Position numbers and translations under genes: made by a program
Assembly: GCF_900113485.1 (NCBI RefSeq)
Contig: NZ_FOPM01000007.1
Coordinates: forward strand, 160,428 to 224,427
Source: Methylobacterium gossipiicola
GTDB lineage: Bacteria > Pseudomonadota > Alphaproteobacteria > Rhizobiales > Beijerinckiaceae
Direction of reading: 5' to 3'
DNA length: 64,000 nt
Notes under the pieces: generated by a model
Told to the model about the DNA's origin: nothing
The model's database searches: none
What the model saw: only the letters and a program-made list of their open reading frames with translations
In this document: piece by piece, positions 15,435-24,641 of the stretch
How positions within the stretch are numbered: the stretch's first letter is position 1
How the letters are laid out: each line of letters opens with the position of its first letter

Positions 15435-17873
15435 TTGACGATTTGTTCTAACGTGTACCGACGCGGTGCGGTATACTGGTGGCGTAGGCGATTCCGTTGC
15501 GATGAGCGGACACGACCCCCTGGTACCTCTGCTAAGGGGAGTTCCGCCACGGTCGCTCTCAGCCTGGGCACAACCGACCCGGCGAGTGCGCGCACACTCG
15601 GCTGGGCACTCAACGCGGAAAGCCTCCGCGTCCGGGACGATCCCGCCATGCGTAGCACCAGTCAGATCCGTGACCATCTCCGCGCCTATGTCGACCGGGA
15701 GCGAAGCGCGCGCTTGACGCGCCTGCGGCGCGACCTCGATCCACCGCGTGATCCGCTCGTCGGCGACTGGCCGGCGCTGATGGAGAGGCGTGCGCGAGAG
15801 TACCGCATCTTCGGGCGTCTGCAGGCGCTCGCAGGCGAGGACGGCTTCGATGCGGGGTACGACAGCGAACTCGATGCGCGCCTGAAGCAGGAAGGCTTCA
15901 GCCTGACGGAACGCGGAGCGATCCGCCGCCGCATCGTGAACGGCTATCTGCGCGATCTCGGACGCCCTGACGAGACGGGACGGCTCACACCACCTCGCGC
16001 CTATCTCCAGGCCATGCTGATCAGCATGGGCGAGCCCGTGACCGAAGCCGGGCTGACAAAGTGCCTGCGCGGGCTCGCGGCCGTCTCGGGGCACGTCTCG
16101 CGCGAATTCGCCACGACCTATGCCGAGGCCCGCTGCGATCCGCGGGAGGCCTGGGCCAACCTCTCGGCGATGCGTGCCAGGGATGAGATGCCGCGCGACA
16201 CGCTGGGCTGGGCCACATCCGACTTCGACGGCGCTGACAGCTTCGAGTGGGGCGACTTCGAGGTCCAGGCCTCAAACATGCCGCCGCAGGTAGAGGGCAG
16301 CTATACCGATCCGGCCAGTCCCAAATCCGCCCCCCTCAGCCAGCCGGCACCCGACCAAGACCCTATCGCCGACCGGAACCCTCCACCCGCGGCATCAGAC
16401 CCTGCGTCGTACCCTCCAAAAGCGGAGGCGGCCGCGCCGGATATGGCGTCAAGACCATCGTCTGGCGCTTCGGAGTTTGACGGGGAGGATCGCGTTCCAG
16501 CCGCCACCGATCACACTCCAGACGTCGATCAACGAGGTCTGGACGATGCGCGTGAGGGGAGCGAAGCCGATTCCGGTCCGGTCACGAACTCGCTGACTGA
16601 GGTGGTCGAACAACTCATCACGCACAAGGGCACCACCTGGGATGAGAAAACTCAGCGTCAGCATCGGGCCGTCGCAGCGATGCTGGGCGATATCGCAGGC
16701 ACCGATGACCTGCGGCAGATCAGGCACTCCCATCTCGCTGCCTATATCCAGAACCTCTCGAATCTGCCGAAGTCCTACGGCAAGAGTTCACGTGACGCGG
16801 CACTGTCGATCGCGGACCTGGTCGAGCGCGGCCGAACGATGCGAGCTATGGGGCAGACCGAGAAAGTCGGGCTCAGCCCCGCGACCGTGAACCGGCATAT
16901 CACGCAGCTCTCGACCATCGCGAAGTACTGCCGGGCCAAGCAGCGCCCGATCGGACAGGTCGAGCTCCTGGGCGACTTCCGCCTGATCGACCCGGAGCGG
17001 GACGGCGAGAAGCGACCGGCTTTTGAGGTCGACGAGGTGAAGACGCTGTTCGCGCACCCCGTCTGGACGTCGACGGTCTCGGAAGCGGAGATGCTGCGGG
17101 TCGCACGGGGGCAGCAGATCTTCGCAGCCGTCTACTGGCTGCCGCTCCTGGGCTACTACACCTGCGCGCGCCTGTCCGAACTGGTCTACCTTGAGCTCGG
17201 CGACGTCGATGTGGAGCAGGCCACGCTCAAGATCCGGCCGACACGCAGACGGCGCCTCAAGAACGCGGTGTCGCGTCGGACGCTGCCACTCCATCCAGAG
17301 CTGATCCGCCTCGGTTTCCTGGATTACGTGCGGGACAGATCCGGTGCACGAAGCGATCTGATCTTCGCGGAGATCGCGCAGTTTGGCGAGAACACGCCCT
17401 TGTCGAACCTGTTCGACAAGCGCTGGACGGTCGTTCTGGACGAAGCCGTGCCTTCGGCCCGTGAGGAGCGCAAGACATTCCATTCCTTCCGGCATTTCGG
17501 CAATACGGAGATGATCCGGCAGCAGGTGCTCGATCCGATCCGGGAGTCAATGATGGGCCATGAGGGCGCCACCGTGAACTCACGGAACTACAAGAAGACG
17601 CTCAAGCCGGAAGATATGCGCACGGCCATTGCCGCCATTCCCGAAGTCACGCGGGATCTGCGGGCGTATGACTGGACGCTCCTTGGGCCTTCCCTGACGC
17701 TCGGCTCCTTGGGGGACCAAGTATCGGCAAAGGGACGTTCGTCGCGCCGCCGATCCCTTCCATCATCGCCACTTCACTCGCTGCGAAAGGACAACAGGGA
17801 AGAACCTGGACGGTCTTCTCTGCTGCCTGAGGCGTGTCCGCGCCGAAACCAGAAGCCGTTTGACGTGCCTTAA
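15435..17873 (+). CDS. Island integrase, large tyrosine recombinase (DUF6538-type N-terminus)
   Basis: About 812 residues. The N-terminus (NVYRRGAVYWWRRRF) is the DUF6538 motif typical of large integrases of genomic islands. A Pro/Ser/Asp-rich linker follows at roughly residues 290-390. The catalytic domain has CARLSELVYL (Arg), HSFRHFGN (His, Arg), MGHEG (His) and a Tyr in SRNYKK, so the active site is complete. I chose the TTG at 15435 because AGGGG lies 8 bases upstream and it puts the motif at the N-terminus; the frame is open back to a GTG at 15354. Its position next to the att site makes it the probable integrase of element 2. Confidence 0.88.
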   Translation: MTICSNVYRRGAVYWWRRRFRCDERTRPPGTSAKGSSATVALSLGTTDPASARTLGWALNAESLRVRDDPAMRSTSQIRDHLRAYVDRERSARLTRLRRDLDPPRDPLVGDWPALMERRAREYRIFGRLQALAGEDGFDAGYDSELDARLKQEGFSLTERGAIRRRIVNGYLRDLGRPDETGRLTPPRAYLQAMLISMGEPVTEAGLTKCLRGLAAVSGHVSREFATTYAEARCDPREAWANLSAMRARDEMPRDTLGWATSDFDGADSFEWGDFEVQASNMPPQVEGSYTDPASPKSAPLSQPAPDQDPIADRNPPPAASDPASYPPKAEAAAPDMASRPSSGASEFDGEDRVPAATDHTPDVDQRGLDDAREGSEADSGPVTNSLTEVVEQLITHKGTTWDEKTQRQHRAVAAMLGDIAGTDDLRQIRHSHLAAYIQNLSNLPKSYGKSSRDAALSIADLVERGRTMRAMGQTEKVGLSPATVNRHITQLSTIAKYCRAKQRPIGQVELLGDFRLIDPERDGEKRPAFEVDEVKTLFAHPVWTSTVSEAEMLRVARGQQIFAAVYWLPLLGYYTCARLSELVYLELGDVDVEQATLKIRPTRRRRLKNAVSRRTLPLHPELIRLGFLDYVRDRSGARSDLIFAEIAQFGENTPLSNLFDKRWTVVLDEAVPSAREERKTFHSFRHFGNTEMIRQQVLDPIRESMMGHEGATVNSRNYKKTLKPEDMRTAIAAIPEVTRDLRAYDWTLLGPSLTLGSLGDQVSAKGRSSRRRSLPSSPLHSLRKDNREEPGRSSLLPEACPRRNQKPFDVP

Positions 17874-18268
17874 AGACCCATGCGCCACGTCAGCTTCGGT
17901 GATCAAGCTCGCTAAAGCCGACGTGCCGTTTTGCGCTTAATCTCGGCCATTCAGCAGCCTTCCGGCATCTCAGAAGCGGATATCGGCGCAGATCGGATCA
18001 TAGGTCTCAGACGCGCCATGAGCGGACATCAACTCGATACCCGTAACCGGACATTCAGCTTCGCGCCCACCCCTGCCTTAAAACCGCATCCTCACATGCC
18101 TGAAAGCAGACATGCGAGCCTGCTATCGATTGTTCAGCAATAACAACGCTCCGAGTAGCGCTGCAGAGGTGTAAGGCCTCCCGACATCCACAACCATCGT
18201 CGACCGTTGCGGCTCTGTGTGGACATGCATTGATGTGCTATGGAGTGCGGGGAGGACGACACATCAGG
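17874..18268. other. Gene-free stretch
   Basis: About 400 bases between the integrase and the first sigma factor. Small frames exist but none has a ribosome site or family features. The promoter for the sigma/anti-sigma pair must lie toward the right end; I cannot pick out convincing boxes. A GGGGAGG at 18247-18253 precedes the sigma factor start. Confidence 0.4.
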
Positions 18269-18757
18269 ATGCGGTCCATCGGTCAGCACCTCGTCGATGC
18301 GTGGCCGCGCCTGTTCCGCTACGCGCTAGCCCTGACGCGTGAGCCCGACGCCGCACGTGACCTGATGCAGCAGAGTGCTCTCAAGGCGCTTTCCACGCAT
18401 ACGACTCCCAGTGAGCCTCACGCGGCCCGCGCCTACCTGTTCCAGATCGTGCGCCACGCCTGGATCGACCGGATCCGCCGGACCCGCCTCCACCACGAGG
18501 ATGAGCTCCTCGATTGGCCCGACGAGGGGTTCGACGACCGCCTGATCGAGGCGATCGCCGTGCGCCAAGCCTTCGCCGCTCTCGATATGCCCTGCCGGGC
18601 TGTCGTGACTTGCGTGGACGTCGAAGGCTTGAGCTACCGGGAGACCGCCGAACGGCTCGGCATTCCCGTCGGCACGGTCATGAGCCGTCTGCACAGGGCG
18701 AGGCGGATCATGCTGCACCGGATCGCCGGGCCGTCCGATGGGAGCGAGGGGCCGTGA
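18269..18757 (+). CDS. ECF-type sigma factor
   Basis: 162 residues. Sigma region 2 is YALALTREPDAARDLMQQSALKAL with IVRHAWIDRIRRTR. Region 4 is LPC-like CRAVVTCVDVEGLSYRETAERLGIPVGTVMSRLHRARRIM (in pieces SYRETAERLGIPVGTVMSRL), a textbook helix-turn-helix for -35 recognition. There is no region 3 and no extra domain. The anti-sigma gene starts inside its stop (TGATG), the classic pairing. The ATG at 18269 leaves no extra N-terminal tail; an ATG at 18230 is possible. It probably drives the sulfite-oxidation genes just downstream (inference from order). Confidence 0.88.
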   Translation: MRSIGQHLVDAWPRLFRYALALTREPDAARDLMQQSALKALSTHTTPSEPHAARAYLFQIVRHAWIDRIRRTRLHHEDELLDWPDEGFDDRLIEAIAVRQAFAALDMPCRAVVTCVDVEGLSYRETAERLGIPVGTVMSRLHRARRIMLHRIAGPSDGSEGP

Positions 18758-19473
18758 TGCGCTGGGAGACCCTCAATGCCTACGTCGATGGGGAACTCGA
18801 TCCGCAGGACCGGCGCGCAGTCGCGGAGACGCTGGCCCGCGATCCGGTCCTGGCCGCGCGGGTCGCGACCCTGACCCGGCTGAAGCAGGGAGTGAAACAG
18901 GAGGTGAAGGCTGCGGCCGTGCCGCCCCGGCGCGCGCCGATCGCCCGCGCCTCCCTCGGATGGGCGTGCGCCGCGGCCCTGGTCGTCCTCGTCGGCGCCG
19001 GCTGGCTCGCCCTGTCGTCTCGCGCGCCGGCGGACCCCGCGCGCGCGGCCTTCACGGCATGGGGTGCGGCGGGCTCACCCGCGAACGACGTGCGGCCCGC
19101 GGGCGGCCCGAATGGCTTCCCCCTCGATCTGGGGGCGGCAGGCTTCCGCTTGGTCTACCTGTCCCCGGACGACGGTTCGGCCGGTCGGCTCGCAGGTTAC
19201 GAGGGGCGTCACGGCTGCCGGCTCGCCATCTGGAGCGGACCGTCGCGCGGGCAGGCCGGTCGGGAGATCGCGCAAGGGAGCGGCGGCCTGCGTGTGGCGC
19301 GCTGGGACAGCGAGGGGCGCCACTACGTCCTCCTGTCCAAGACGGTGCCGGCCGAGCGGTTCGCCCTGCTGGCCGAGGCGGCCGTGCTGCTCACCGAACC
19401 GAACAAGACGGACCGCCTGCGGCTCGCGCTGGACCGGGCGACCAGCCTCGCGGAGCGCCCCTGCACCGGCTGA
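18757..19473 (+). CDS. Anti-sigma factor, membrane-bound
   Basis: 238 residues. The N-terminus WETLNAYVDGELDPQDRRAV is the anti-sigma domain that clamps the ECF factor. A single membrane helix lies near residues 66-88 (WACAAALVVLVGAGWLAL). A periplasmic domain follows with GFRLVYLSPDD and GRHGCRLAIWSG. The typical zinc HxxxCxxC is not seen, so this is a non-zinc type. Its start overlaps the sigma gene stop. It should sense a periplasmic signal, probably linked to sulfite or oxidative stress, given that sorA follows 120 bases later. Confidence 0.8.
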   Translation: MRWETLNAYVDGELDPQDRRAVAETLARDPVLAARVATLTRLKQGVKQEVKAAAVPPRRAPIARASLGWACAAALVVLVGAGWLALSSRAPADPARAAFTAWGAAGSPANDVRPAGGPNGFPLDLGAAGFRLVYLSPDDGSAGRLAGYEGRHGCRLAIWSGPSRGQAGREIAQGSGGLRVARWDSEGRHYVLLSKTVPAERFALLAEAAVLLTEPNKTDRLRLALDRATSLAERPCTG

Positions 19474-19596
19474 CCGGCGCGAGCCGCGGAATTTATTTCG
19501 ACCCGCCGCGAATAGACCGGGGGCGACCTGCGTCTCCTCCTCCGCACGTCGCGGGCCCGGTCGCCGGAGTCACGCGCGGACAGGGGAGGACTTCGG

Positions 19597-20808
19597 ATGC
19601 TCGACAGACGCGATCTCATCAGGCGGGCGGGCCTCACCGCCCTGGCGGGCCTCGGCGGTGGCACTTTCGCGTCCTTGCGCACGCTCGCGGGCGACAACGC
19701 CACGCTGCCCTTCGGCAACGGCGAACGGCCCCTGGTGGCCTATCCGGGCAAGCGCCCGCTGCTCCAGATGACCGCGCGTCCGCCGCAGCTGGAGACTCCG
19801 TTCTCGGTGTTCGACGAGGGCGCGATCACGCCCAACGACGCGTTCTTCGTGCGCTACCATCTCGCCGACATCCCGACCGAGATCGATCGCGAGACCTATC
19901 GCGTCGCGATCAAGGGCCATGTCGAGCGGGAGGTCTCGCTCTCGCTCGCCGACCTGAAGGCGATGCCGACGACCGAGATCGTCGCGGTCAACCAGTGCTC
20001 GGGCAATTCCCGCGGCTTCTTCACGCCGCGGATGGCCGGCGGGCAGCTCGCCAACGGCGCCATGGGCTGCGCCCGCTGGACCGGCGTGCCGCTGAAGGCC
20101 GTGCTCGACAAGGCTGGGGTGAAGGCGGGCGCCGTGGAGGTCGCCTTCACCGGGCTCGACGGCCCGGTGATCCCCGAGACGCCGGACTTCGCCAAGTCGC
20201 TCAAGCTCGACCATGCCAGCGACGGGCAGGTGATGCTGGCCTGGGGCATGAACGGGCAGGACCTACCCTGGCTCAACGGCTATCCCCTGCGCCTCGTCGT
20301 ACCGGGCTTCTACGGCACCTACTGGGTCAAGCATTTGGAGAGCATCAGCGTGCTCGACAAACCCTTCGACGGCTTCTGGATGCAGAAGGCCTATCGCATC
20401 CCCCACAACGATTGCGCCTGCACCGAACCCGGCAAGGCCGCGGACAAGACCGTGCCGATCAACCGCTTCACGGTGCGCTCCTTCCTCACCAACCTGACCG
20501 ACGGGGGGCAGGTGAAGGCCGGCCACACGCCCTTGCGCGGCATCGCCTTCGACGGCGGCTCTGGGATCAAGGCGGTGGCAGTCTCGACCGACGACGGCAA
20601 GACCTGGACGGAGGCGCGGCTCGGGCAGGATCTCGGCCCCTACGCCTTCCGGCCCTGGACCCTCGACGTGGACTTGTCGCCGGGATCGCACGCGATCCGG
20701 GTGCGGGCGACCGCCAACGACGGGGCGAGCCAGCCGATGGAGCCGCGCTGGAACCCGGCCGGGTACCTGCGCAACGTGGTCGAGACCACCCGCGTGCGCG
20801 CGGTCTGA
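19597..20808 (+). CDS. sorA: Sulfite dehydrogenase, molybdenum subunit (SorA-like)
   Basis: 403 residues. The N-terminus has a twin-arginine export signal (RRDLIRRAGLTALAGLG) as expected for a periplasmic molybdoenzyme. The sulfite oxidase fold is clear: DAFFVRYH, the Mo-ligating Cys134 in VNQCSGNSRG, GARWTGVPL-like residues ARWTGVPLKAVL, and the C-terminal dimer domain (IKAVAVSTDDGKTWTEARLG ... FRPWTLDVD). SorA oxidises sulfite to sulfate and passes electrons to the small cytochrome SorB, encoded 13 bases downstream. Length agrees with the Starkeya-type enzyme. It sits behind a sigma/anti-sigma pair that probably controls it. Confidence 0.92.
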   Translation: MLDRRDLIRRAGLTALAGLGGGTFASLRTLAGDNATLPFGNGERPLVAYPGKRPLLQMTARPPQLETPFSVFDEGAITPNDAFFVRYHLADIPTEIDRETYRVAIKGHVEREVSLSLADLKAMPTTEIVAVNQCSGNSRGFFTPRMAGGQLANGAMGCARWTGVPLKAVLDKAGVKAGAVEVAFTGLDGPVIPETPDFAKSLKLDHASDGQVMLAWGMNGQDLPWLNGYPLRLVVPGFYGTYWVKHLESISVLDKPFDGFWMQKAYRIPHNDCACTEPGKAADKTVPINRFTVRSFLTNLTDGGQVKAGHTPLRGIAFDGGSGIKAVAVSTDDGKTWTEARLGQDLGPYAFRPWTLDVDLSPGSHAIRVRATANDGASQPMEPRWNPAGYLRNVVETTRVRAV

Positions 20809-20821
20809 GGGAGTGACGACG

Positions 20822-21142
20822 ATGACCCGCATCACCCTCGCCCTCGCGGCGGCCCTCGCCCTCGCGACCGGCGCGGCGCTCGCCGCGCCGAAATCCTACG
20901 CGGTGCCGGAGCCGACCGCGGAGCTGCGGGCGCCGAAGGCCGGCATGCACGCGGAGGGCTTCGAGGCGGCCCAGGCGAACTGCCTCGTCTGCCATTCGGT
21001 GGACTACATCGCGATGCAGCCACCGGGCAAAGGCGCGGCCTTCTGGGAGTCCGAGGTGACCAAGATGGTCAAGGTCTACCACGCGCCGATCGACGCGGCG
21101 CAGGCCAAGGCCATCGCCGCCTACCTCGCCGACACCTACTGA
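20822..21142 (+). CDS. sorB: Sulfite dehydrogenase cytochrome c subunit (SorB-like)
   Basis: 106 residues. Residues 1-22 are a Sec signal peptide (TRITLALAAALALATGAAL). One haem-binding CLVCH motif lies at residues 54-58, and the distal Met could be in YIAMQPPG or KMVKVY. It is the electron acceptor of SorA and delivers electrons toward cytochrome c oxidase. Start ATG 20822 is chosen over the GTG at 20813 because GGGAG lies 8 bases upstream and the signal peptide then has the right length. It is co-transcribed with sorA. Confidence 0.9.
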   Translation: MTRITLALAAALALATGAALAAPKSYAVPEPTAELRAPKAGMHAEGFEAAQANCLVCHSVDYIAMQPPGKGAAFWESEVTKMVKVYHAPIDAAQAKAIAAYLADTY

Positions 21143-21191
21143 GGCGAGGCGGGCAACAGGGGGGCGGTCCGGCGACCGCCCCCTCGTCCCG

Positions 21192-22631
21192 TCAGCGCGG
21201 TGCCTGGGTCTGGACCGTCGCGCCGGTCTCGCCGGGCTTGCCCTCGACGATGACGAGGCTGCGCCGCGTGGCTTCGTTGGCGTTCTGCGTCACCTGCCGG
21301 ATCGGACCGACGGCGTTGACGATGGCCGCGCCCGCCGGGTTCGTCATGAAGGCGGCGAGCGGCTCGAGAAGCCCCGTGCCCTTTGGATCGGCCGCGAGGG
21401 CCAGGACGTAGGGCTTCTTCGGCGTGAGGCCCGTCACCGCCGCCTGCAGGGTCTGCAACACGCCCTGGTCGAACAGCGTGACCTGCGTGGCCGCCTTGCC
21501 GTCCGGGCCGGCCAGCGTCAGCGTGCTTGATTGGCCCGCCGCGCCCAGCGGCTGGAGGTTCGGCGCACCCGCTCCCTCCGGCACCGCCTCCGGGACGTAG
21601 GCCACCCCCTGCGGCCCCTGGCCGACCGGGATCGTGGCGATCACCGCGTTGCTGCCGGTGTCGATCACCGCGACCGCGTCGGCATTCTCCAGGCCGACAT
21701 AGATCCGCGAACCGTCGCCCGAGGGCCAGAGGCCGTGCGGGAGCGCGCCGGTGGGAATCGTCGCGACCTGCGAGAAGTCGTCGGTGCGGAACACCTCCAC
21801 TCGGTTCAGGCCGCCGACCGTCACGTAGGCGAACTGCCCGGCCTTCGTGCGCGCGATGTTGACGTGGTTCGTGATCGGTCCCGTCTCGATGGTCTTGAGC
21901 GCCTTGAACGGCGGCGTGGCCTCGAACACTTGGACGCGGCCGACGTCCTTGAGGGTGAACCACACCTGCTTTCCGTCGGGCGTCGCCGCGATGTCGGGGC
22001 AGAACGGGCTCTCCTGCTTGATCCGCCCGACGATCTCGCGGCTCTTCACGTCGATGGCGACCGTCTCGGGGCTGAAGCTGGAGCAGACGTAGCCGTAACG
22101 CCCGTCGGGCGAGAAGATCGTCATGCCGGGCCCGTTCGGCACCGTGATCCGGCCCGTCTCCCGGCCCGTACCGGCGTCGAGGATCGCGACGTAGTCCTCG
22201 CCGCGCACGCTGACCCAGACCTCGCGCCCGTCCGGCGTGAAGAACGCCTCGTGCGGCGAGCGCCCGACATAGGTCGTGCGGCGCACCGTGTTGGTGGCGG
22301 TATCGATGAAGCTGACCGAGTTCGAGCCGATCGAGACGGCGAGCAGAGTCTTGCGGTCGGGCGAGAAGCCCATGCCATGCACGAGGAGCTGGCCGCGATA
22401 GAGCGGGCTCAGGTTCGCGGGCGTCGTGTCGCCGAGGCGGATCACGCCCAGAAGCGTGTTGGCGGCGGGATCGATCACCGAGACCGTGTTGGAGAACTGG
22501 TCCGAGGTATAGAACCGGTCGCGCGGGCCGACGGGCACGTCCGGCGCCGAGGCGGGCCCCGGCGCTTGGCCCGCCAGGGCGGTCCCGCCAAGGAAGGCGA
22601 TCAGCAAGGTCGCCGGAATGAGTTGTCGCAT
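21192..22631 (-). CDS. Secreted YVTN beta-propeller protein
   Basis: 479 residues. Signal peptide about 1-20 (RQLIPATLLIAFLGGTALA). The body is a beta-propeller of about seven blades with the repeated VSVIDPAANTLLGVI / VAVIDTGSNAVIATI pattern, typical of the 40-residue YVTN family found in periplasmic or surface proteins. The C-terminal 100 residues after the propeller look like a separate beta domain. No catalytic motif. It converges on sorB and lies just below the DUF305 gene, so it may belong to the same periplasmic stress response. The ATG at 22631 is chosen to place the signal peptide at the N-terminus. Confidence 0.82.
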   Translation of the reverse strand: MRQLIPATLLIAFLGGTALAGQAPGPASAPDVPVGPRDRFYTSDQFSNTVSVIDPAANTLLGVIRLGDTTPANLSPLYRGQLLVHGMGFSPDRKTLLAVSIGSNSVSFIDTATNTVRRTTYVGRSPHEAFFTPDGREVWVSVRGEDYVAILDAGTGRETGRITVPNGPGMTIFSPDGRYGYVCSSFSPETVAIDVKSREIVGRIKQESPFCPDIAATPDGKQVWFTLKDVGRVQVFEATPPFKALKTIETGPITNHVNIARTKAGQFAYVTVGGLNRVEVFRTDDFSQVATIPTGALPHGLWPSGDGSRIYVGLENADAVAVIDTGSNAVIATIPVGQGPQGVAYVPEAVPEGAGAPNLQPLGAAGQSSTLTLAGPDGKAATQVTLFDQGVLQTLQAAVTGLTPKKPYVLALAADPKGTGLLEPLAAFMTNPAGAAIVNAVGPIRQVTQNANEATRRSLVIVEGKPGETGATVQTQAPR

Positions 22632-22680
22632 CGTGGGGGTCTCTTCGCTCTGATTGCTGGGTCGGTAAGCGGCGATCGGC

Positions 22681-23079
22681 TCAGTGATGGTGGCGGGGCG
22701 GGGCCTGCGGCGGCGTGGCTGACACGGCCGGTCGCTCGGCGAGGGCGCGGCGCATGACCTCGATCTCCTGCGCCTGCTCGACAATGATGCCCTGCGCGAG
22801 CCGACGCAGGACCGGGTCGCGGCCGTAGGCGAGTTCGGCCTTAGCCATCTCGATCGCGCCCTGATGATGCGGGATCATCATGGCGGCGAAGTCCCGGTCG
22901 GGATCGCCGGACGGCACCACCGCCATGTCCGCGTGCATCCGCGCCATCGATTGGGCCATCATCGCATCGAAGCCGCCGGGGGCGGTCTCCGCATGCCCGG
23001 CGCGCATCATCATCCCGCCAGCCAGGACGCCTCCGGCCATGAGCAGTGTGATGAGGATCGCCGTCGGTGCTCCGCGCAT
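22681..23079 (-). CDS. DUF305 protein, periplasmic ferritin-like
   Basis: 132 residues. N-terminal signal or anchor (APTAILITLLMAGGVLAGG), then DUF305: residues about 36-115 with SMARMHADMAV, DRDFAAMMIPHHQGAIEMA and AQEIEVMRRAL. The His-Met-rich helices (IPHHQGAIEMA) suggest copper or other metal binding, as proposed for the family. The tail ends in PPRHHH, another potential metal site. It is divergent from the second sigma factor and upstream of the YVTN gene on the same strand, 49 bases apart, so the pair may form one transcript. Confidence 0.88.
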   Translation of the reverse strand: MRGAPTAILITLLMAGGVLAGGMMMRAGHAETAPGGFDAMMAQSMARMHADMAVVPSGDPDRDFAAMMIPHHQGAIEMAKAELAYGRDPVLRRLAQGIIVEQAQEIEVMRRALAERPAVSATPPQAPPRHHH

Positions 23080-23158
23080 GGTCTCTCCCGCAGTGTCGAG
23101 GTCACGCGGGGAGAGATGCCGGCCGGGCCGGGATATTCCCCGCCGCTCCCGGCTAATC

Positions 23159-23176
23159 GATCACGGATGCGTGATC
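23159..23176. promoter_or_regulatory. Inverted repeat between DUF305 and sigma factor genes
   Basis: A perfect 7-bp inverted repeat GATCACG-GATG-CGTGATC in the 197-base divergent intergenic region. Size and position suit an operator for a dimeric regulator controlling one or both divergent genes. Which regulator binds is unknown. A LysR and a Crp/Fnr protein are encoded within 6 kb. Confidence 0.5.
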
Positions 23177-23276
23177 AGCTTACCGGGGCGAGGCTTGGAA
23201 TAGTTCGGGCGTTTCCGGCATCTCTCATCCGAGCGGCGGCGCGGGCCTTGCCGTCGGCGCGAACCGGAGACCGCCC

Positions 23277-23786
23277 TTGGACGACCTCGCCGTCCTGATC
23301 GAACCGCAGATCCCGGCCCTGCGGCGCTACGCGACCGCGCTGTTGCGGCAGCGCGAGGCGGCCGACGACCTCGTCCAGGACACGCTGGAACGGGCGATCC
23401 GCGCTTGGCCGCAACGCCGCGAGGGCGATCTGCGGGCGTGGCTATTCGCGATCCTGCGCAACCGCTACCTCGAAGGCGTGCGCCGCCGCCGGGGCATTGA
23501 GGTCGGCCCGGAGGCGCTGATGGAGATTGCGGAGGTCGGGGTCGATCCCGAGGCGGCCGTGGGCGCGCGGGACGTGCTCGACGGGATCGCCGCGCTTCCC
23601 GAGGAGCAGCGGTCCGTCTTGCTCCTCGTCGCGGTCGAGGACATGTCCTATGCCGAGGTCGCCACCGTGCTCGCGGTCCCCATCGGCACCGTGATGTCGC
23701 GCCTCAGCCGGGCACGCGGCCGGATGCGCGCTTTCCTCGATCAGGCCCCGACTATCGTCACCGGGCATCTGCGGAGGGTGAAATGA
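23277..23786 (+). CDS. ECF-type sigma factor
   Basis: 169 residues from TTG 23277 with GGAG 9 bases upstream. Region 2: ALRRYATALLRQREAADDLV followed by QDTLERAIRAW and LRAWLFAILRNRYLE. Region 4: LPEEQRSVLLLVAVEDMSYA followed by EVATVLAVPIGTVMSRLSRA. It resembles short ECF factors of alphaproteobacteria that work with membrane anti-sigma proteins. The anti-sigma gene overlaps its stop (ATGA). It is the second such pair within 5 kb, and the two bracket the sulfite dehydrogenase genes. Confidence 0.88.
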   Translation: MDDLAVLIEPQIPALRRYATALLRQREAADDLVQDTLERAIRAWPQRREGDLRAWLFAILRNRYLEGVRRRRGIEVGPEALMEIAEVGVDPEAAVGARDVLDGIAALPEEQRSVLLLVAVEDMSYAEVATVLAVPIGTVMSRLSRARGRMRAFLDQAPTIVTGHLRRVK

Positions 23787-24580
23787 CCGCGTCCGACCCG
23801 CGTCCCGTCGGCGAGGACGATCTGCACGCCTTCGTGGACGGACGGCTCGATCCAGGCCGCCGCGACCGCGTCGAGGCGTGGCTCGCTGCGCATCCGGAGG
23901 CGGCCGCCCGGGTCGCCGCCGACCGGGCGGTGCGGGAACGCCTGCGGGCGCGCCTCGCGCCCGTGGCGGACGAGCCGATCCCCGCCCGCCTGCGCATCGC
24001 GAATCTCGCGGGCCCACGCCGGAGGCGCATCCCGCGCTGGTGGCCTAACGCGGCGGCGGCGGCGCTCCTGCTCACCGTCGGCGGCGCGGCCGGGTGGGTC
24101 GGGCGCGGCGCCGTGCCGAGCGCTGGCGCCCCGGCCGAACCAATGACGCAGGCGGCCGTCTCTGCCTTCCGCACCTACGTGGTCGAGGCCGCCCATCCGG
24201 TCGAGGTCCGCGCCGACGGCTCGACCGACCTCGTGCGATGGCTCAGCGCGCGCCTAGGCCGACCCGTCACCGTGCCGGACCTGCGGGCGCAGGGCTTCCG
24301 GTTGATGGGCGGGCGCCTGCTCCCCGCCGGAGACGAGCCGGCGGCGATGCTGATGTACGACGACGACCGGGGCACCCGCCTGACGCTCTACAGCCGGGCC
24401 GGGCCGACCGGCGGGCGCGGCGTGTTCCGTTATGCCCGCGCCGACGACGTCGCCGCCTTCTCGTGGATCGACGCCGGGATGTCTTACGTGGTGACGGCCC
24501 GCACGGACGAGGCGCGGCTGCTCCGGGTCGCCGAGGCGGTCGATGCGCAGGTCTCGGGCAAGCGCGAAGGCGCGCGGTGA
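23783..24580 (+). CDS. Anti-sigma factor, membrane-bound
   Basis: 265 residues. N-terminal anti-sigma domain: GEDDLHAFVDGRLDPGRRD and VEAWLAAHPEAAARV, the usual start for this group. Membrane helix near residues 90-108 (NAAAAALLLTVGGAAGW). The periplasmic part contains FRTYVVEAAHPVEV and LRAQGFRLMGGRLLP, a pattern I associate with alphaproteobacterial anti-sigma proteins next to ECF genes. No zinc-binding Cys. The ATG overlaps the sigma gene stop. It should hold the sigma factor inactive until an envelope or redox signal arrives. Confidence 0.82.
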   Translation: MTASDPRPVGEDDLHAFVDGRLDPGRRDRVEAWLAAHPEAAARVAADRAVRERLRARLAPVADEPIPARLRIANLAGPRRRRIPRWWPNAAAAALLLTVGGAAGWVGRGAVPSAGAPAEPMTQAAVSAFRTYVVEAAHPVEVRADGSTDLVRWLSARLGRPVTVPDLRAQGFRLMGGRLLPAGDEPAAMLMYDDDRGTRLTLYSRAGPTGGRGVFRYARADDVAAFSWIDAGMSYVVTARTDEARLLRVAEAVDAQVSGKREGAR

Positions 24581-24641
24581 CGCTCGTATCCGAACCCTGC
24601 CGGACCACGCCGGCCAAGGCCTCCGCCGAGCCCGAGACGCC

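Noticed and set aside
18738..20816. 692-codon plus-strand frame
   Set aside because: Arg/Ala/Gly-rich shadow lying over the anti-sigma and sorA genes, which have clear family motifs.
21531..22757. 408-codon plus-strand frame opposite the YVTN gene
   Set aside because: Shadow; the minus strand encodes a signal peptide and propeller repeats.
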